Counted from the first letter of the stretch, positions 1-7,418 are shown. The stretch is 34,958 nt of DNA from JABCPE02 sp963520375 (GCA_963520375.1 CAUQQF010000019.1:1-34958), one strand, 5' to 3'. Notes: generated by a model not told the origin, from the letters alone. Numbers and translations are program-made.

Positions 1-1
1 T

Positions 2-283
2 TATAAGGAATACATCACCGAACGCGAACGCAAATATGGTGGCGCTCAGTACACCTGTCACGCCTTTCCTCCTAACTACGACCCTTCTAAAGAAAGCATT
101 ACCGAAGTGCAAATCACGGGTAAAAAAGCCTCTATATTTACCGATAGAGTCTATGCCGGAATGAATTACAAGCGCGAGTACAAGTACAAACTTGTAGAAG
201 AACGTTGGCTATTAGACACTATCAAAGAACAGTTTTTGCCTGAAAACAGAGACCCTGAAAAATGGAAAAGTGTGATTATATAA
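2..283 (+). CDS. NTF2-fold immunity-like protein, C-terminal part (5' end outside window)
   Basis: An open frame enters from the left edge and ends at TAA 281-283, giving 93 residues of a C-terminus. The text has features I associate with NTF2-fold immunity proteins of polymorphic toxin systems: a GGAQYTCHAFPPNYDP segment, an alternating strand stretch (ITEVQITGKKASIFT), then a Tyr/Lys-rich strand and W-LLDTIKEQF, finishing with EKWKSVII. This is pattern recognition of the family, not a search result. The start, any signal peptide and the upstream toxin are outside the window. Two small membrane proteins follow on the same strand, as in toxin/immunity islands. The frame is certain; the immunity role is an inference. 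Confidence 0.5.
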   Translation, partial: YKEYITERERKYGGAQYTCHAFPPNYDPSKESITEVQITGKKASIFTDRVYAGMNYKREYKYKLVEERWLLDTIKEQFLPENRDPEKWKSVII

Positions 284-296
284 AAACAAAACTACA

Positions 297-338
297 ATGA
301 AAGAAACTTTTATAAAGTATGCTTATACCCTAATATGA
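297..338 (+). CDS. Possible 13-residue leader peptide overlapping the next gene
   Basis: ATG at 297 opens a 13-codon frame (MKETFIKYAYTLI) whose TGA at 336-338 overlaps the ATG at 335 in an ATGA arrangement. It fills the 51-base gap between two same-strand genes. It may be a translational-coupling leader or chance; nothing but position supports it. Confidence 0.2.
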   Translation: MKETFIKYAYTLI

Positions 339-754
339 AAATGAAATACAAAACAATCATATTTGCCATTTTAGGAATATTGACAGCCGTTTTTATATTT
401 GTAAGATATGGTTTATTCATAGTATATTGGTTTACAACTCCTAATGCTTTAGAGCGAACCGAAGCCGAAAAACAGCTTACCGAACACTTAAAAGTAGTTT
501 TTAAAACCAATGAAATAACCATCTCGCCCGAATATGATTTAGAAAAAGATACTACCTATACGGTATATATAGAGGATATTCCTTGCGCAGATACTTTATC
601 CTCCAAAGAAAAAGCTATCTACATAAAAAATAAATTGGATAGTATTGCATTAAAACCAAGATTCAAGCACTATATTATTCATTTAGAGTATGAGTGTGAT
701 ACCTATACCAATCATCAGTATGAATACGAATACAAAAGAAATTACAGAAAATGA
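335..754 (+). CDS. Hypothetical membrane-anchored protein (139 aa)
   Basis: I do not recognise a family. Residues 6-33 form one strong hydrophobic segment after MKMKYK, so the protein is probably anchored in the inner membrane. The rest is a soluble, charged domain with a single CxxxxxLSSKEKA region in the middle and a Tyr/Glu-rich tail (NHQYEYEYKRNYRK). ATG 341 is an alternative start two codons in. The stop overlaps the next gene's ATG by four bases (ATGA at 751-754), so the two are probably translated together. Its place after an immunity-like gene suggests accessory DNA, but no function can be given. Confidence 0.7.
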   Translation: MKMKYKTIIFAILGILTAVFIFVRYGLFIVYWFTTPNALERTEAEKQLTEHLKVVFKTNEITISPEYDLEKDTTYTVYIEDIPCADTLSSKEKAIYIKNKLDSIALKPRFKHYIIHLEYECDTYTNHQYEYEYKRNYRK

Positions 755-1164
755 AAGAAAATATTAAAATAAGCCTCTTATCCGTGATTATTGGCAGCCT
801 CCAAATGATTCTATTCCTACCAAATGGATATTCTTGTATCGATGGAAAAAGCGATATCATTACAGGGATTTTTCATTTTATGCCTATCCAATTTTGCCTT
901 GTATTTTTATATAGCATTATTTTTAAGCCTATTGAAAAACCTATTGCTAAGTATTTTTTGCTTCTTATTGTCTTGGCTTTTTGGTTATATGCTAATAAAG
1001 TGGAATTTTCTCATCGATATGCTTGCTGGTCAACCTATTCCGAGGAGGAAATCAACATAAATGTTTTATACAATTCCATCATTCCTTGTATTATTTGTAT
1101 TTTTTCTTTTTATATTGGTATATACTATTTTGAAAAAAGAAAAAAGCGAGGTATTCACAATTAA
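751..1164 (+). CDS. Hypothetical polytopic membrane protein (137 aa)
   Basis: No family recognised. The sequence predicts four membrane segments, at about residues 7-24, 41-60, 66-83 and 107-127, with a short Lys/Arg-rich C-terminus (YFEKRKKRGIHN) that favours a cytoplasmic tail. The loop before the last segment is polar and acidic (CWSTYSEEEINI). The start is fixed by the 4-base ATGA overlap with the preceding membrane-anchored protein, which suggests a coupled pair. The gene ends 23 bases before the convergent Crp/Fnr regulator. A frame at 824-1060 inside it is a shadow. Confidence 0.7.
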   Translation: MKENIKISLLSVIIGSLQMILFLPNGYSCIDGKSDIITGIFHFMPIQFCLVFLYSIIFKPIEKPIAKYFLLLIVLAFWLYANKVEFSHRYACWSTYSEEEININVLYNSIIPCIICIFSFYIGIYYFEKRKKRGIHN

Positions 1165-1187
1165 AAACCAGACTAATAAAACCACTA

Positions 1188-1745
1188 TCAGCCGTTACTT
1201 CTTATTCTGCTCAGTGTTTCCTGCGTAATCCCAAGGTAAGAAGCCACCATGCCGAGCGGCGCCCTTAGTATGATGCTGGGATTTTTCTCCATCAGGTGGC
1301 TGTATTTTTCTTTTGCGGTCATGTATTGCAGGGAGGCTATCCGCTCCTGCATCTGTGTCATTAGTTTTCCCAGAACGAATCTGCTGAACTCGGAATACTC
1401 CTTAGAAACATTCAGCGTAGCTTCCAACTTGTGGTATTCGCAGGAAACGATGACGCTTTTCTCTATCGCCTGTATGCCGTAGCGCGAGGGTTCGCCGTTG
1501 TAGATGGTGTCTATCTGCGCCATGATTTTGCCCTCGGTGTAGAAATTACTCGTGATATCTTTGCCTTTTTCGTAGTAAAAAGTCCGTGTAAGACCTTCCT
1601 CCACGAAATATATCTTTCGGTTAAACTGCCCACATCCGCTTATTTCACTGCCTTCTTCGTAAAATTCTCTGATACACTCTTTTTCAAAAAAAGCCTTAAT
1701 CGTCTCGTTAATCGTCACATGCTGACTGAGATAATCTAATATCAT
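1188..1745 (-). CDS. Crp/Fnr-family transcriptional regulator
   Basis: A 185-residue protein with an N-terminal cyclic-nucleotide-binding-type beta-barrel (about 15-120) and a C-terminal winged helix-turn-helix. The recognition helix reads QETLSRIR (about 175-182), with Glu, Ser and Arg spaced as in E. coli FNR E209/S212/R213, which read TTGAT half-sites. The FNR N-terminal cysteine cluster is absent, so an iron-sulfur oxygen sensor is unlikely; the inducer is unknown. ATG 1745 is preferred because the in-frame ATG at 1802 lies inside the terminator hairpin of the upstream efflux operon. It follows the TolC/HlyD/permease operon on the same strand, and an FNR-type box lies before tolC, so it probably controls that operon. 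Members of this length are common in Bacteroidota. Confidence 0.88.
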   Translation of the reverse strand: MILDYLSQHVTINETIKAFFEKECIREFYEEGSEISGCGQFNRKIYFVEEGLTRTFYYEKGKDITSNFYTEGKIMAQIDTIYNGEPSRYGIQAIEKSVIVSCEYHKLEATLNVSKEYSEFSRFVLGKLMTQMQERIASLQYMTAKEKYSHLMEKNPSIILRAPLGMVASYLGITQETLSRIRSNG

Positions 1746-1770
1746 TTCTGAAATTTTGGTGCAATTTACT

Positions 1771-1803
1771 AAAAAATGCCTTGACTTTTTCAGCCAAGGC
1801 ATT
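1771..1803 (-). terminator. Intrinsic terminator of the efflux operon
   Basis: Inverted repeat AATGCCTTG (1775-1783) / CAAGGCATT (1795-1803) with an 11-base loop. Read on the minus strand the stem is followed by a run of Ts. It lies 65 bases after the permease stop and before the regulator start, so the regulator needs read-through or its own promoter. Confidence 0.75.
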
Positions 1804-1867
1804 CAAACAAACAAACCAAACATATAACAACCACTTTACCCTCTTCATTTTGTTTATTTTTTTAGGT

Positions 1868-3046
1868 TTAAAAATTCTCTTCTTCCTCTTCTTTTTCTAT
1901 TGGTGAAAGCTTTCTTACTTTTAATTTTAAAGCCAAAACACACAGCACAAAATAAACTGCCATCAAAATCAGCAAATGCTGAAGATATGGATAAGTCAGC
2001 TCAAAACTTCCCTTTTGGATAAGGATAATCTTAAAGGCCTCCAAAAATGGCGTCAGCGGAATGATATTCGCCAAATATTGTATTGCTGTAGGCATCGCAC
2101 TGCTTGGCCAAGTAAATCCACCGATGATGAACGCTGGCGAAGCGATAATCATCAGAAACTGCGTTGCCTTCAAGGCATTTGGTAAGAGAACACTGAAAAG
2201 TGCGCCCAAAAATGTGCAGGTCATGATGAAAACCGTAGCAAGAATCGCAAATCCAAATATATTTTCTAAAACAGGTATTTTAAAATACCAGCCCATCGCC
2301 GAAAGTATAAGGATATTTACCACGGAAATTATCCAAATAGGAAGACATTTCATGATAAGCATTAGAATGGCAGGACTTCCTTTATAATTCTCCAAGAAAC
2401 TCTTTCTGCGGAAATCCGAAGCGAAACTCACCGCCATAGCAAGCAACACCACCTGCTGGAAAACCACACCCATCATGGCAGGCCACATGAAAATAAGATA
2501 GTTGGAAGTGGTATTAAACATCGTGATGTAGTTCGCCTTGAAGGGTTCATACTGCATCTTTGCCTGTTCTGCATTGGCACCTCTTTTTTGGAGGGTTTTC
2601 ATTTCCATTCCTGCGGACAATGTCCCGAGTGTTACCTGAATCGCTTTAGAGGAGAAATTCGCAGTGAGAACATTTCCTGTATTTACATAAACATTTATTT
2701 CAGGATATTTTCTCAGCAATATATCTTTCTCAAAGTTTTCAGGGATTTTCACCACTGCGGCAGCTTTGGTTTTGATGACTTCATCTTCCAGTCTTAGCGG
2801 CTCTTGGGCATAGTGGAGGACTTTTATCGTTTTATTGTCTCCCAGCATATCCACCACTGTGGAAGAAGTAGGCGTGTGGTCTTGGTCTATGACTATCACT
2901 GGGAGATTGTCCACTTTTCCTTCTTTGTAGGTAAACCCAATGAGCAGTCCGTAAACTATAGGCCCAAGAATAAATACACTTCGCAGGGTATCATTTGCTA
3001 AGAATATTTTAAACTCACGCTTTAGTAAGTGAATAAACTTTTTCAT
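1868..3046 (-). CDS. ABC-2 type transporter permease (YbhS/YbhR-like efflux)
   Basis: A 392-residue membrane protein of the ABC-2 permease family. One membrane helix near residues 24-41 is followed by a large periplasmic domain (about 42-185; VIVIDQDHTPTSSTVVDML is typical). Five or six helices follow from about 190 to 375, with the conserved SPAFIIGGFTWPSSAMP segment near 305. The C-terminus is very acidic (IEKEEEEENF). It is the last gene of a leftward operon after tolC-like and hlyD-like genes, and its ATG shares one base with the hlyD stop (TAATG at 3044-3048), so translation is coupled. No ATP-binding subunit is encoded in this operon; the ATPase must come from elsewhere or be lost. The substrate is unknown. 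Confidence 0.9.
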   Translation of the reverse strand: MKKFIHLLKREFKIFLANDTLRSVFILGPIVYGLLIGFTYKEGKVDNLPVIVIDQDHTPTSSTVVDMLGDNKTIKVLHYAQEPLRLEDEVIKTKAAAVVKIPENFEKDILLRKYPEINVYVNTGNVLTANFSSKAIQVTLGTLSAGMEMKTLQKRGANAEQAKMQYEPFKANYITMFNTTSNYLIFMWPAMMGVVFQQVVLLAMAVSFASDFRRKSFLENYKGSPAILMLIMKCLPIWIISVVNILILSAMGWYFKIPVLENIFGFAILATVFIMTCTFLGALFSVLLPNALKATQFLMIIASPAFIIGGFTWPSSAMPTAIQYLANIIPLTPFLEAFKIILIQKGSFELTYPYLQHLLILMAVYFVLCVLALKLKVRKLSPIEKEEEEENF

Positions 3047-4026
3047 TATTTTAGGATTACATTAGAGTTTACCAAGATATTTTTTGTCTGCTGAATATCC
3101 TGTGGTTTTACTTTTATTTCATAGACCGCTTCCTGCATTTTATAATCTGGGAAAGCAGTGGTCACATCGGCATATTTGGTCAGTTGTTTTATCGTCATTA
3201 TCTTCCCTGAAACAGCAGCTTTGTTATACACTACTTCCATATTTACAGTCTGCCCTTTTTGGTATTTTGCAATCTGCCCTTCTGGAACAGTAAATCTGAA
3301 ATAAGTACTCTCTGGCAGATATCCATTGAACAATGCAAATCCAGCTGTCGCCAGCTCACCTTTATGAAGTGTGATAGATTCTATTTCCATATCGCTGGTA
3401 GCAATCACATATCGTTCAGAATAGGCTACTCTTGCCTCTTGCAGTGCTCCCGCTGCCTGCTCAGCCTGTCCAGCTGCCATACCTATTCTCTCATAACGAG
3501 TTCCGTTTTCCACATCTCTAAGCTCTGCGATTACCGCATCATATTGCGCTTTTGCGCCTTGGTATTTAGCGATAACTTCATCGTATGCCTGCGGTGACAT
3601 CAGACTGTCTTTGAACATATTAGTAGCTCTGTTGTATGATTTTTGTGCGTATTCATACTGTTCACGAAGCCCTCTTTCTTTGGCTCTTAACTGGCTTAAT
3701 TGGTTTGCCGTAGCGCCATTTCTTGCCATCTCAGCTTGTGCAGTTGCCGCGTGTGTCGCTCCCTGAGCCTGAGCTATTTTAGCCGAAATCTCTGGCGCAT
3801 CTATCTTCGCGAGTGTATCTCCTGCCTTTACCGTCTGCCCTTCTTCTACATAGATTTCCAAAATTCTCCCTGTGATTTTCGGAGCGAAAGAAATCACTTC
3901 TTTTTTCACTTTTCCTTCCACTGCGCTTTCCTGTTTTTCGCTGTTACAAGAAACCAATGCAAATGCAGTCAATAAAAGAGCAGATTTTACAGCATTATTC
4001 TTAATTTTTATATCGTTTAGTTTCAT
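3046..4026 (-). CDS. HlyD-family membrane fusion (periplasmic adaptor) lipoprotein
   Basis: A 326-residue adaptor linking an inner-membrane permease to a TolC-type channel. The N-terminus carries a lipoprotein signal with lipobox LVSC (Cys27). A biotinyl-lipoyl-like half follows (VKKEVISFAPKITGRI, then GQTVKAGDTLAKIDAPEI). Next come a long Ala/Gln-rich coiled-coil hairpin (about 75-195), the second lipoyl half and a beta-barrel (PEGQIAKYQKGQTVNMEVVY). It ends with an N-V-I-L-K tail. It starts 49 bases after the tolC-like stop and overlaps the permease start by one base. Role in drug or toxic-compound efflux is inferred from family and neighbours. Confidence 0.92.
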   Translation of the reverse strand: MKLNDIKIKNNAVKSALLLTAFALVSCNSEKQESAVEGKVKKEVISFAPKITGRILEIYVEEGQTVKAGDTLAKIDAPEISAKIAQAQGATHAATAQAEMARNGATANQLSQLRAKERGLREQYEYAQKSYNRATNMFKDSLMSPQAYDEVIAKYQGAKAQYDAVIAELRDVENGTRYERIGMAAGQAEQAAGALQEARVAYSERYVIATSDMEIESITLHKGELATAGFALFNGYLPESTYFRFTVPEGQIAKYQKGQTVNMEVVYNKAAVSGKIMTIKQLTKYADVTTAFPDYKMQEAVYEIKVKPQDIQQTKNILVNSNVILK

Positions 4027-4075
4027 TTCTTTGTTGATTTTATTTGATTGTTAAAATTATTCAGTTTGTTTGTTA

Positions 4076-5476
4076 TTAAAATTTTTCTACATCTAAGTTT
4101 TGTGTAGATTTCATCAGCTCTATCGCTGCTCTTCTTTGGTTAAATACAGCTGTTTTGTATTCTAATTCAGCCTTTTCCAAATCGTTTTCAGCATCTATCA
4201 GATCCATAGATTTTTTCACGCCGTAGCGGAATTCTTTTTCCACTTGGTCTAATGCATTTTTGGCGATTTTACGAGCTTTGTCCTTTAATTCTATTTGCGC
4301 CAAAGCGATGTCATAATTTGTCTGATTATTCGCAAGATTTAGCTGCAGTTTTCTCTGTGCATCTGCTTTTTTGTTCTCCAAAACCATTTTGTCTATCTTG
4401 CTCTTTTCAGCTTCTCGTTTTCCTGTATTCCCATCGAAAAGACTCCATTTAAAGCCTATTCCAGCATTAAACATCGGGAAAAGACTAAGCGGCTTGGTAT
4501 GAATATCCAGCTTTTTCACTAAATGAGGAACCACATCGTTAGAAGTCTGGATATGGTCGCCATAAAGCCCAAAGTAGGACAACGAAGTAGAAAGTTGCAC
4601 CTTTGGAATCCACCAAGTTTTCTCAGCTTTTATTTTGTATTCTGCCGCAGCTATTCCGTGGTTTAGGGCTTTTATTTCAGGTCTGTTTTCTATGGATTTG
4701 TCCTCCACTAAATAATTTAAAACCTGTAAATCTGGCTCTATCTCCGCGATGCGTTCTCTGTCCATCCCTGTCAGAATATGCAGCTGAGTGATAAGCAGTT
4801 CGCGCTTTCCTTCGTATTCTATCATTTTGGTATCCAGCGTGACCTGCGCCAGTTCTATTTTCTTAAAATCATACGGTGTTATCAGCCCGTATCCTAGCGC
4901 TTTTTCGGCTGTTTTTCTATTGATTTCCAGTCTTTTTTTGCTTTCATCCAAAACTTTTTTAGACTGATGAACCAATGCAAACTGGTCATAAATTTTCGCA
5001 ATAGAAGTAATTACTTCATTCTTACTGCTGAATAAAAGTTCCTGCTGGGAAAGTTTTTTCTCGTTTAAGGCTTTTTTCAAATGCCCTACTTTTCCTCCTG
5101 AATAGAGCACTACAGAAGCCTGTAATTTAGACGCACCAGAAAAACCAGAAATTCCTAAAGTGTTATTCTGCGAAGGCACCATCATCCCTGGAAACAGAGG
5201 AGGAACCCGTGGAATACCAAACTCTGGCGAAGTGTAATTTATTCGCGTGTCCATATAACCTACTCTTCCTGTCAGCTCCACTTTCGGAAGAAAAGTATCG
5301 GTTAATCTCTTTTGGTCAATATCCACATATTGCAGTTCCAGATTTTGCTGCTGGTACTGTCCATCTCTCTCTAATGCACTATTAATGAGTTCTTTCAGCT
5401 GGTCAGAAGAAGACTGCCCAAAACTAAAAGAAGACATAAATAATAATGCATAATACAACTTTTTCTTACTTGTCAT
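4076..5476 (-). CDS. TolC-family outer membrane efflux protein
   Basis: A 466-residue outer-membrane channel subunit with a cleavable signal peptide (MTSKKKLYYALLFMSSFSFGQ). It contains two repeats of the outer-membrane efflux family: long amphipathic helices (about 130-215 and 375-460) framing beta strands such as VGYMDTRINYTSP and GIGFKWSLFDGN. The C-terminal helix has the usual A-NDLEKAELEYKTAVFNQRRA pattern. It is the first gene of the leftward efflux operon and would form the exit duct for the HlyD-type adaptor and ABC-2 permease. Upstream lie a possible -7 element (5503-5510) and an FNR-type dyad (5533-5546). Confidence 0.93.
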   Translation of the reverse strand: MTSKKKLYYALLFMSSFSFGQSSSDQLKELINSALERDGQYQQQNLELQYVDIDQKRLTDTFLPKVELTGRVGYMDTRINYTSPEFGIPRVPPLFPGMMVPSQNNTLGISGFSGASKLQASVVLYSGGKVGHLKKALNEKKLSQQELLFSSKNEVITSIAKIYDQFALVHQSKKVLDESKKRLEINRKTAEKALGYGLITPYDFKKIELAQVTLDTKMIEYEGKRELLITQLHILTGMDRERIAEIEPDLQVLNYLVEDKSIENRPEIKALNHGIAAAEYKIKAEKTWWIPKVQLSTSLSYFGLYGDHIQTSNDVVPHLVKKLDIHTKPLSLFPMFNAGIGFKWSLFDGNTGKREAEKSKIDKMVLENKKADAQRKLQLNLANNQTNYDIALAQIELKDKARKIAKNALDQVEKEFRYGVKKSMDLIDAENDLEKAELEYKTAVFNQRRAAIELMKSTQNLDVEKF

Positions 5477-5502
5477 ATGTTTTGTTTGTTTATTTGATGG
5501 TG

Positions 5503-5510
5503 CAAATTTC
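5503..5510 (-). promoter_or_regulatory. Possible -7 promoter element for the efflux operon
   Basis: GAAATTTG on the minus strand, one mismatch to TAnnTTTG, followed by CACC, 26 bases before the tolC ATG. A similar AAATTGCACC occurs before the Crp/Fnr gene. No good -33 TTTG is seen, which would fit an activator-dependent promoter. Confidence 0.35.
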
Positions 5511-5532
5511 CATGAAATATGATAAACATCCT

Positions 5533-5546
5533 TTGATATTTGTCAA
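5533..5546. promoter_or_regulatory. FNR/Crp-type operator upstream of tolC
   Basis: TTGAT-ATTT-GTCAA, one mismatch from the FNR consensus TTGAT-N4-ATCAA. With the flanking T and A it forms a 16-base dyad TTTGA-N6-TCAAA (5532-5547). Its centre is about 40 bases upstream of the start point predicted from the -7 element at 5503-5510, the usual place for a class II activator. The Crp/Fnr gene 3' of this operon has the matching E-xx-SR recognition helix. Confidence 0.55.
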
Positions 5547-5592
5547 AAAGTGAAATTTAGAGTAAATAAAAAATCTTTTAAAGTTAATCAAT

Positions 5593-5626
5593 AAAAAAAA
5601 CATCTCCAAAAATTGAAGATGTTTTT
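5593..5626 (-). terminator. Intrinsic terminator of the tRNA cluster
   Basis: Arms AAAAACATCT (5596-5605) and AGATGTTTTT (5617-5626) with an 11-base loop; the minus strand ends in eight Ts. It lies 13 bases downstream of tRNA-Arg. Confidence 0.8.
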
Positions 5627-5638
5627 ATTTAAAATCCG

Positions 5639-5712
5639 TGAGCGCGAAAGGATTCGAACCTTTGACCGTCTGCTTAGAAGGCAGATGCTCTATCCAGCTG
5701 AGCTACGCACCC
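5639..5712 (-). tRNA. tRNA-Arg (anticodon TCT)
   Basis: The minus strand folds as a cloverleaf. The acceptor stem is GGGTGCG/CGCGCTC with two G-T pairs and discriminator A. The anticodon stem TCTGC/GCAGA encloses loop CTTCTAA (anticodon TCT, reading AGA/AGG). The T arm contains GGTTCGAATCC. CCA is not encoded. It is the last of three tandem tRNAs. Confidence 0.96.
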
Positions 5713-5748
5713 ATTAATTAGTTTTTAGAAAGAACTAATAAACTTTTG

Positions 5749-5823
5749 TCGGGGTGGCAGGATTCGAACCTGCGACCTCCTGGTCCCAAACCAGGCGCGA
5801 TGACCGGGCTACGCTACACCCCG
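5749..5823 (-). tRNA. tRNA-Pro (anticodon TGG)
   Basis: Minus-strand cloverleaf with acceptor CGGGGTG/CACCCCG and discriminator A. Anticodon stem CCTGG/CCAGG has loop TTTGGGA, giving anticodon TGG. The T arm contains GGTTCGAATCC. The C1-G72 pair is typical of bacterial tRNA-Pro. It lies 36 bases upstream of tRNA-Arg. Confidence 0.96.
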
Positions 5824-5839
5824 AATATCTTACCAGTTG

Positions 5840-5922
5840 CGGAGGGTATGAGATTCGAACTCATGCGACCCGAAAGTCGACAGTTTAGCAAACTGCTCCG
5901 TTAACCACTCCGGCAACCCTCC
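5840..5922 (-). tRNA. tRNA-Ser (anticodon GCT)
   Basis: Minus-strand class II tRNA with acceptor GGAGGGT/ACCCTCC and discriminator G. Anticodon stem GCAGT/ACTGT has loop TTGCTAA (anticodon GCT, reading AGC/AGT). A long variable arm (CGACTTTCGGGTCG) precedes the T arm with GTTCGAATC. It is the first tRNA of the cluster. Confidence 0.96.
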
Positions 5923-5960
5923 TTTTATTCTTTAAGAACTCCCTTTCTGTATTTGCTTTG

Positions 5961-5991
5961 CAAAGGTATAACTTTTTTTTTAACCCACAAA
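5961..5991 (-). promoter_or_regulatory. Promoter of the tRNA-Ser/Pro/Arg operon
   Basis: On the minus strand TTTG (5991-5988), a 19-base spacer and TACCTTTG (5968-5961), an exact match to the Bacteroidota consensus TTTG-N19-TAnnTTTG, just upstream of tRNA-Ser. Confidence 0.8.
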
Positions 5992-6049
5992 TTTTTTTTG
6001 AAAAAAATATTCGTATTTTTGAAAAAAAATTAGCTTAATTATTTATATC

Positions 6050-7048
6050 ATGCGTAAAATATTTTATATCAGCTGCTTATGTATTTTAGCTTTTTCTTGT
6101 GATTCGCAGAAAAAAATAGCCAATGCAGCCAAATCTTCATTAGACCCAAACAAAACAAACTCTGAAAAGGAAAAAAAAGGTGAAATAGTCCATATAGGAA
6201 CAGAAGATTTTTATAAAGTGAACATAGCGGACAGCACTAAAAACAATAATACGATAAGCTATGGCTCTATAGTTTCTGCTAAACCAAAAAAGTATAAAAT
6301 CACTAAAACTTACTTCCCTTCGTTGGGACAAGACTTCCGCCAGAGATTCATCATCTTGCACTATACGGCTTTGGATAATGAAAAATCCATAAGAGTTTTG
6401 ACACAGCAGTCGGTAAGCTCCCACTACCTTGTAAGTGATTTAGATGATCACGAAATCTATCAATTAGTAGATGAAAACAAAAGAGCTTATCATGCAGGGA
6501 TAAGCGCTTGGAAAAACAGCAACAATCTGAATGACAGCTCTATAGGTATAGAAATAGTAAATACGGGCTATGTAGTAGATAGTTTAGGAAAAAGGCAATT
6601 CCAAGCATTTCCTGAACATCAAATAGAAAAAATAGCCATTTTGGTGAAAGATATTAGCAAAAGATATATGATTCCTCCTACTAATATTTTGGCTCATTCG
6701 GATATTGCTCCGACAAGAAAACAAGACCCAGGCCCGCTGTTTCCTTGGAAAACATTATATGAAAAACACCAAATAGGCATGTGGTATGATGAGGATAAAA
6801 AACAAGAATTTTATCCAAGCGCATTAGAAGACATTACTACACTATATGAAGATGCTTCTTTTATACGAAAAATACAATCGACCTTTAAGAGTTTTGGGTA
6901 TGATATACAAATCACAGGAATGTGGGACAAACAGACAAAAAGCGTCATAGAGGCGTTTCAGTATCATTTCAGACCTGAAAACTATGATGGTATTTTAGAT
7001 GCAGAAACTTGGAGCATTCTGCAAGCTTTGGCTCAGAAATATAAATAA
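6050..7048 (+). CDS. N-acetylmuramoyl-L-alanine amidase, lipoprotein (AmpD/AmiD type)
   Basis: A 332-residue peptidoglycan amidase that cleaves the bond between N-acetylmuramic acid and L-alanine of the stem peptide. The signal peptide ends in lipobox AFSC (Cys17), so it is a lipoprotein. The Amidase_2 domain (about 95-240) has zinc ligands His104 (ILHYTA), His216 (AHSD) and Asp226 (KQDPG), with Glu168 (GIEIV) and Lys224 as catalytic partners; the 10-residue His-to-Asp spacing matches AmpD. The C-terminus (about 265-330) is a PG_binding_1 domain (IQSTFKSFGYDIQITGMWD). The membrane anchor and binding domain indicate a cell-envelope (AmiD-like) rather than cytosolic AmpD role. The gene stands alone, divergent from the tRNA cluster. 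Confidence 0.92.
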   Translation: MRKIFYISCLCILAFSCDSQKKIANAAKSSLDPNKTNSEKEKKGEIVHIGTEDFYKVNIADSTKNNNTISYGSIVSAKPKKYKITKTYFPSLGQDFRQRFIILHYTALDNEKSIRVLTQQSVSSHYLVSDLDDHEIYQLVDENKRAYHAGISAWKNSNNLNDSSIGIEIVNTGYVVDSLGKRQFQAFPEHQIEKIAILVKDISKRYMIPPTNILAHSDIAPTRKQDPGPLFPWKTLYEKHQIGMWYDEDKKQEFYPSALEDITTLYEDASFIRKIQSTFKSFGYDIQITGMWDKQTKSVIEAFQYHFRPENYDGILDAETWSILQALAQKYK

Positions 7049-7054
7049 ATTCTC

Positions 7055-7062
7055 TACCTTTG
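7055..7062 (+). promoter_or_regulatory. -7 promoter element for the small membrane protein
   Basis: TACCTTTG followed by CA, 15 bases before ATG 7077, matching TAnnTTTG. The best upstream TTTG (7027-7030) is 24 bases away, longer than ideal. Leader would be very short. Confidence 0.4.
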
Positions 7063-7076
7063 CAAAAAATAAGAAA

Positions 7077-7388
7077 ATGGACAAGAAACATAAAGATAAA
7101 GACGAAAAATTCATAGAATATTGGGAAAACAGCATGCAGCTCGGAAGGGTAAAATACTCCTTGATAAACGCTGTTTTAATGGGAGTAATTATATTTTTAA
7201 TTTCAAATCTTGGGTATTATTTCTTCACAGGAACCACATTTTTTGAGCTCAGCTTGGATGCTTTTTTATCCTTTGCTATCAGCTATTTCCTTGGTTTTCT
7301 TTTTTACTATATCCCTGTTTGGAATGTCAATAGTTTCAAATATAATGTTGTCCTAAATAAAAAGAAGAAAAAATCCAAAAAAAAGTAA
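7077..7388 (+). CDS. Small membrane protein, two helices (103 aa)
   Basis: No family recognised with confidence. The chain begins with a charged stretch (MDKKHKDKDEKFIEYWENS), followed by two hydrophobic helices at about 34-52 and 60-84. It ends in a lysine-rich tail (VVLNKKKKKSKKK) that should lie in the cytoplasm with the N-terminus. ATG 7077 is chosen over an in-frame ATG at 6999 because the latter lies within the amidase gene and a -7 element (7055-7062) sits just upstream of 7077. It ends at a bidirectional terminator against the convergent ABC operon. Confidence 0.75.
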   Translation: MDKKHKDKDEKFIEYWENSMQLGRVKYSLINAVLMGVIIFLISNLGYYFFTGTTFFELSLDAFLSFAISYFLGFLFYYIPVWNVNSFKYNVVLNKKKKKSKKK

Positions 7389-7411
7389 AAGACTTGATTT
7401 TCAAGTCTTTT
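7387..7411. terminator. Bidirectional intrinsic terminator
   Basis: Perfect 11-base arms AAAAGACTTGA (7387-7397) and TCAAGTCTTTT (7401-7411) with a 3-base loop, T-rich on both strands. It lies between convergent genes ending at 7388 and 7419. Confidence 0.85.
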
Positions 7412-7418
7412 TTTATTT

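Noticed and set aside
824..1060. Hydrophobic frame inside the four-helix membrane protein gene
   Set aside because: It overlaps fully in another frame; the ATGA coupling supports the 751 start of the longer gene.
1746..1802. N-terminal extension of the Crp/Fnr regulator to ATG 1802
   Set aside because: The extra codons fall in the terminator hairpin of the upstream operon and do not fit the family; ATG 1745 gives a normal length.
5639..5922. Integration site for a mobile element at the tRNA genes
   Set aside because: No integrase, no repeated tRNA 3' end and only housekeeping genes nearby.
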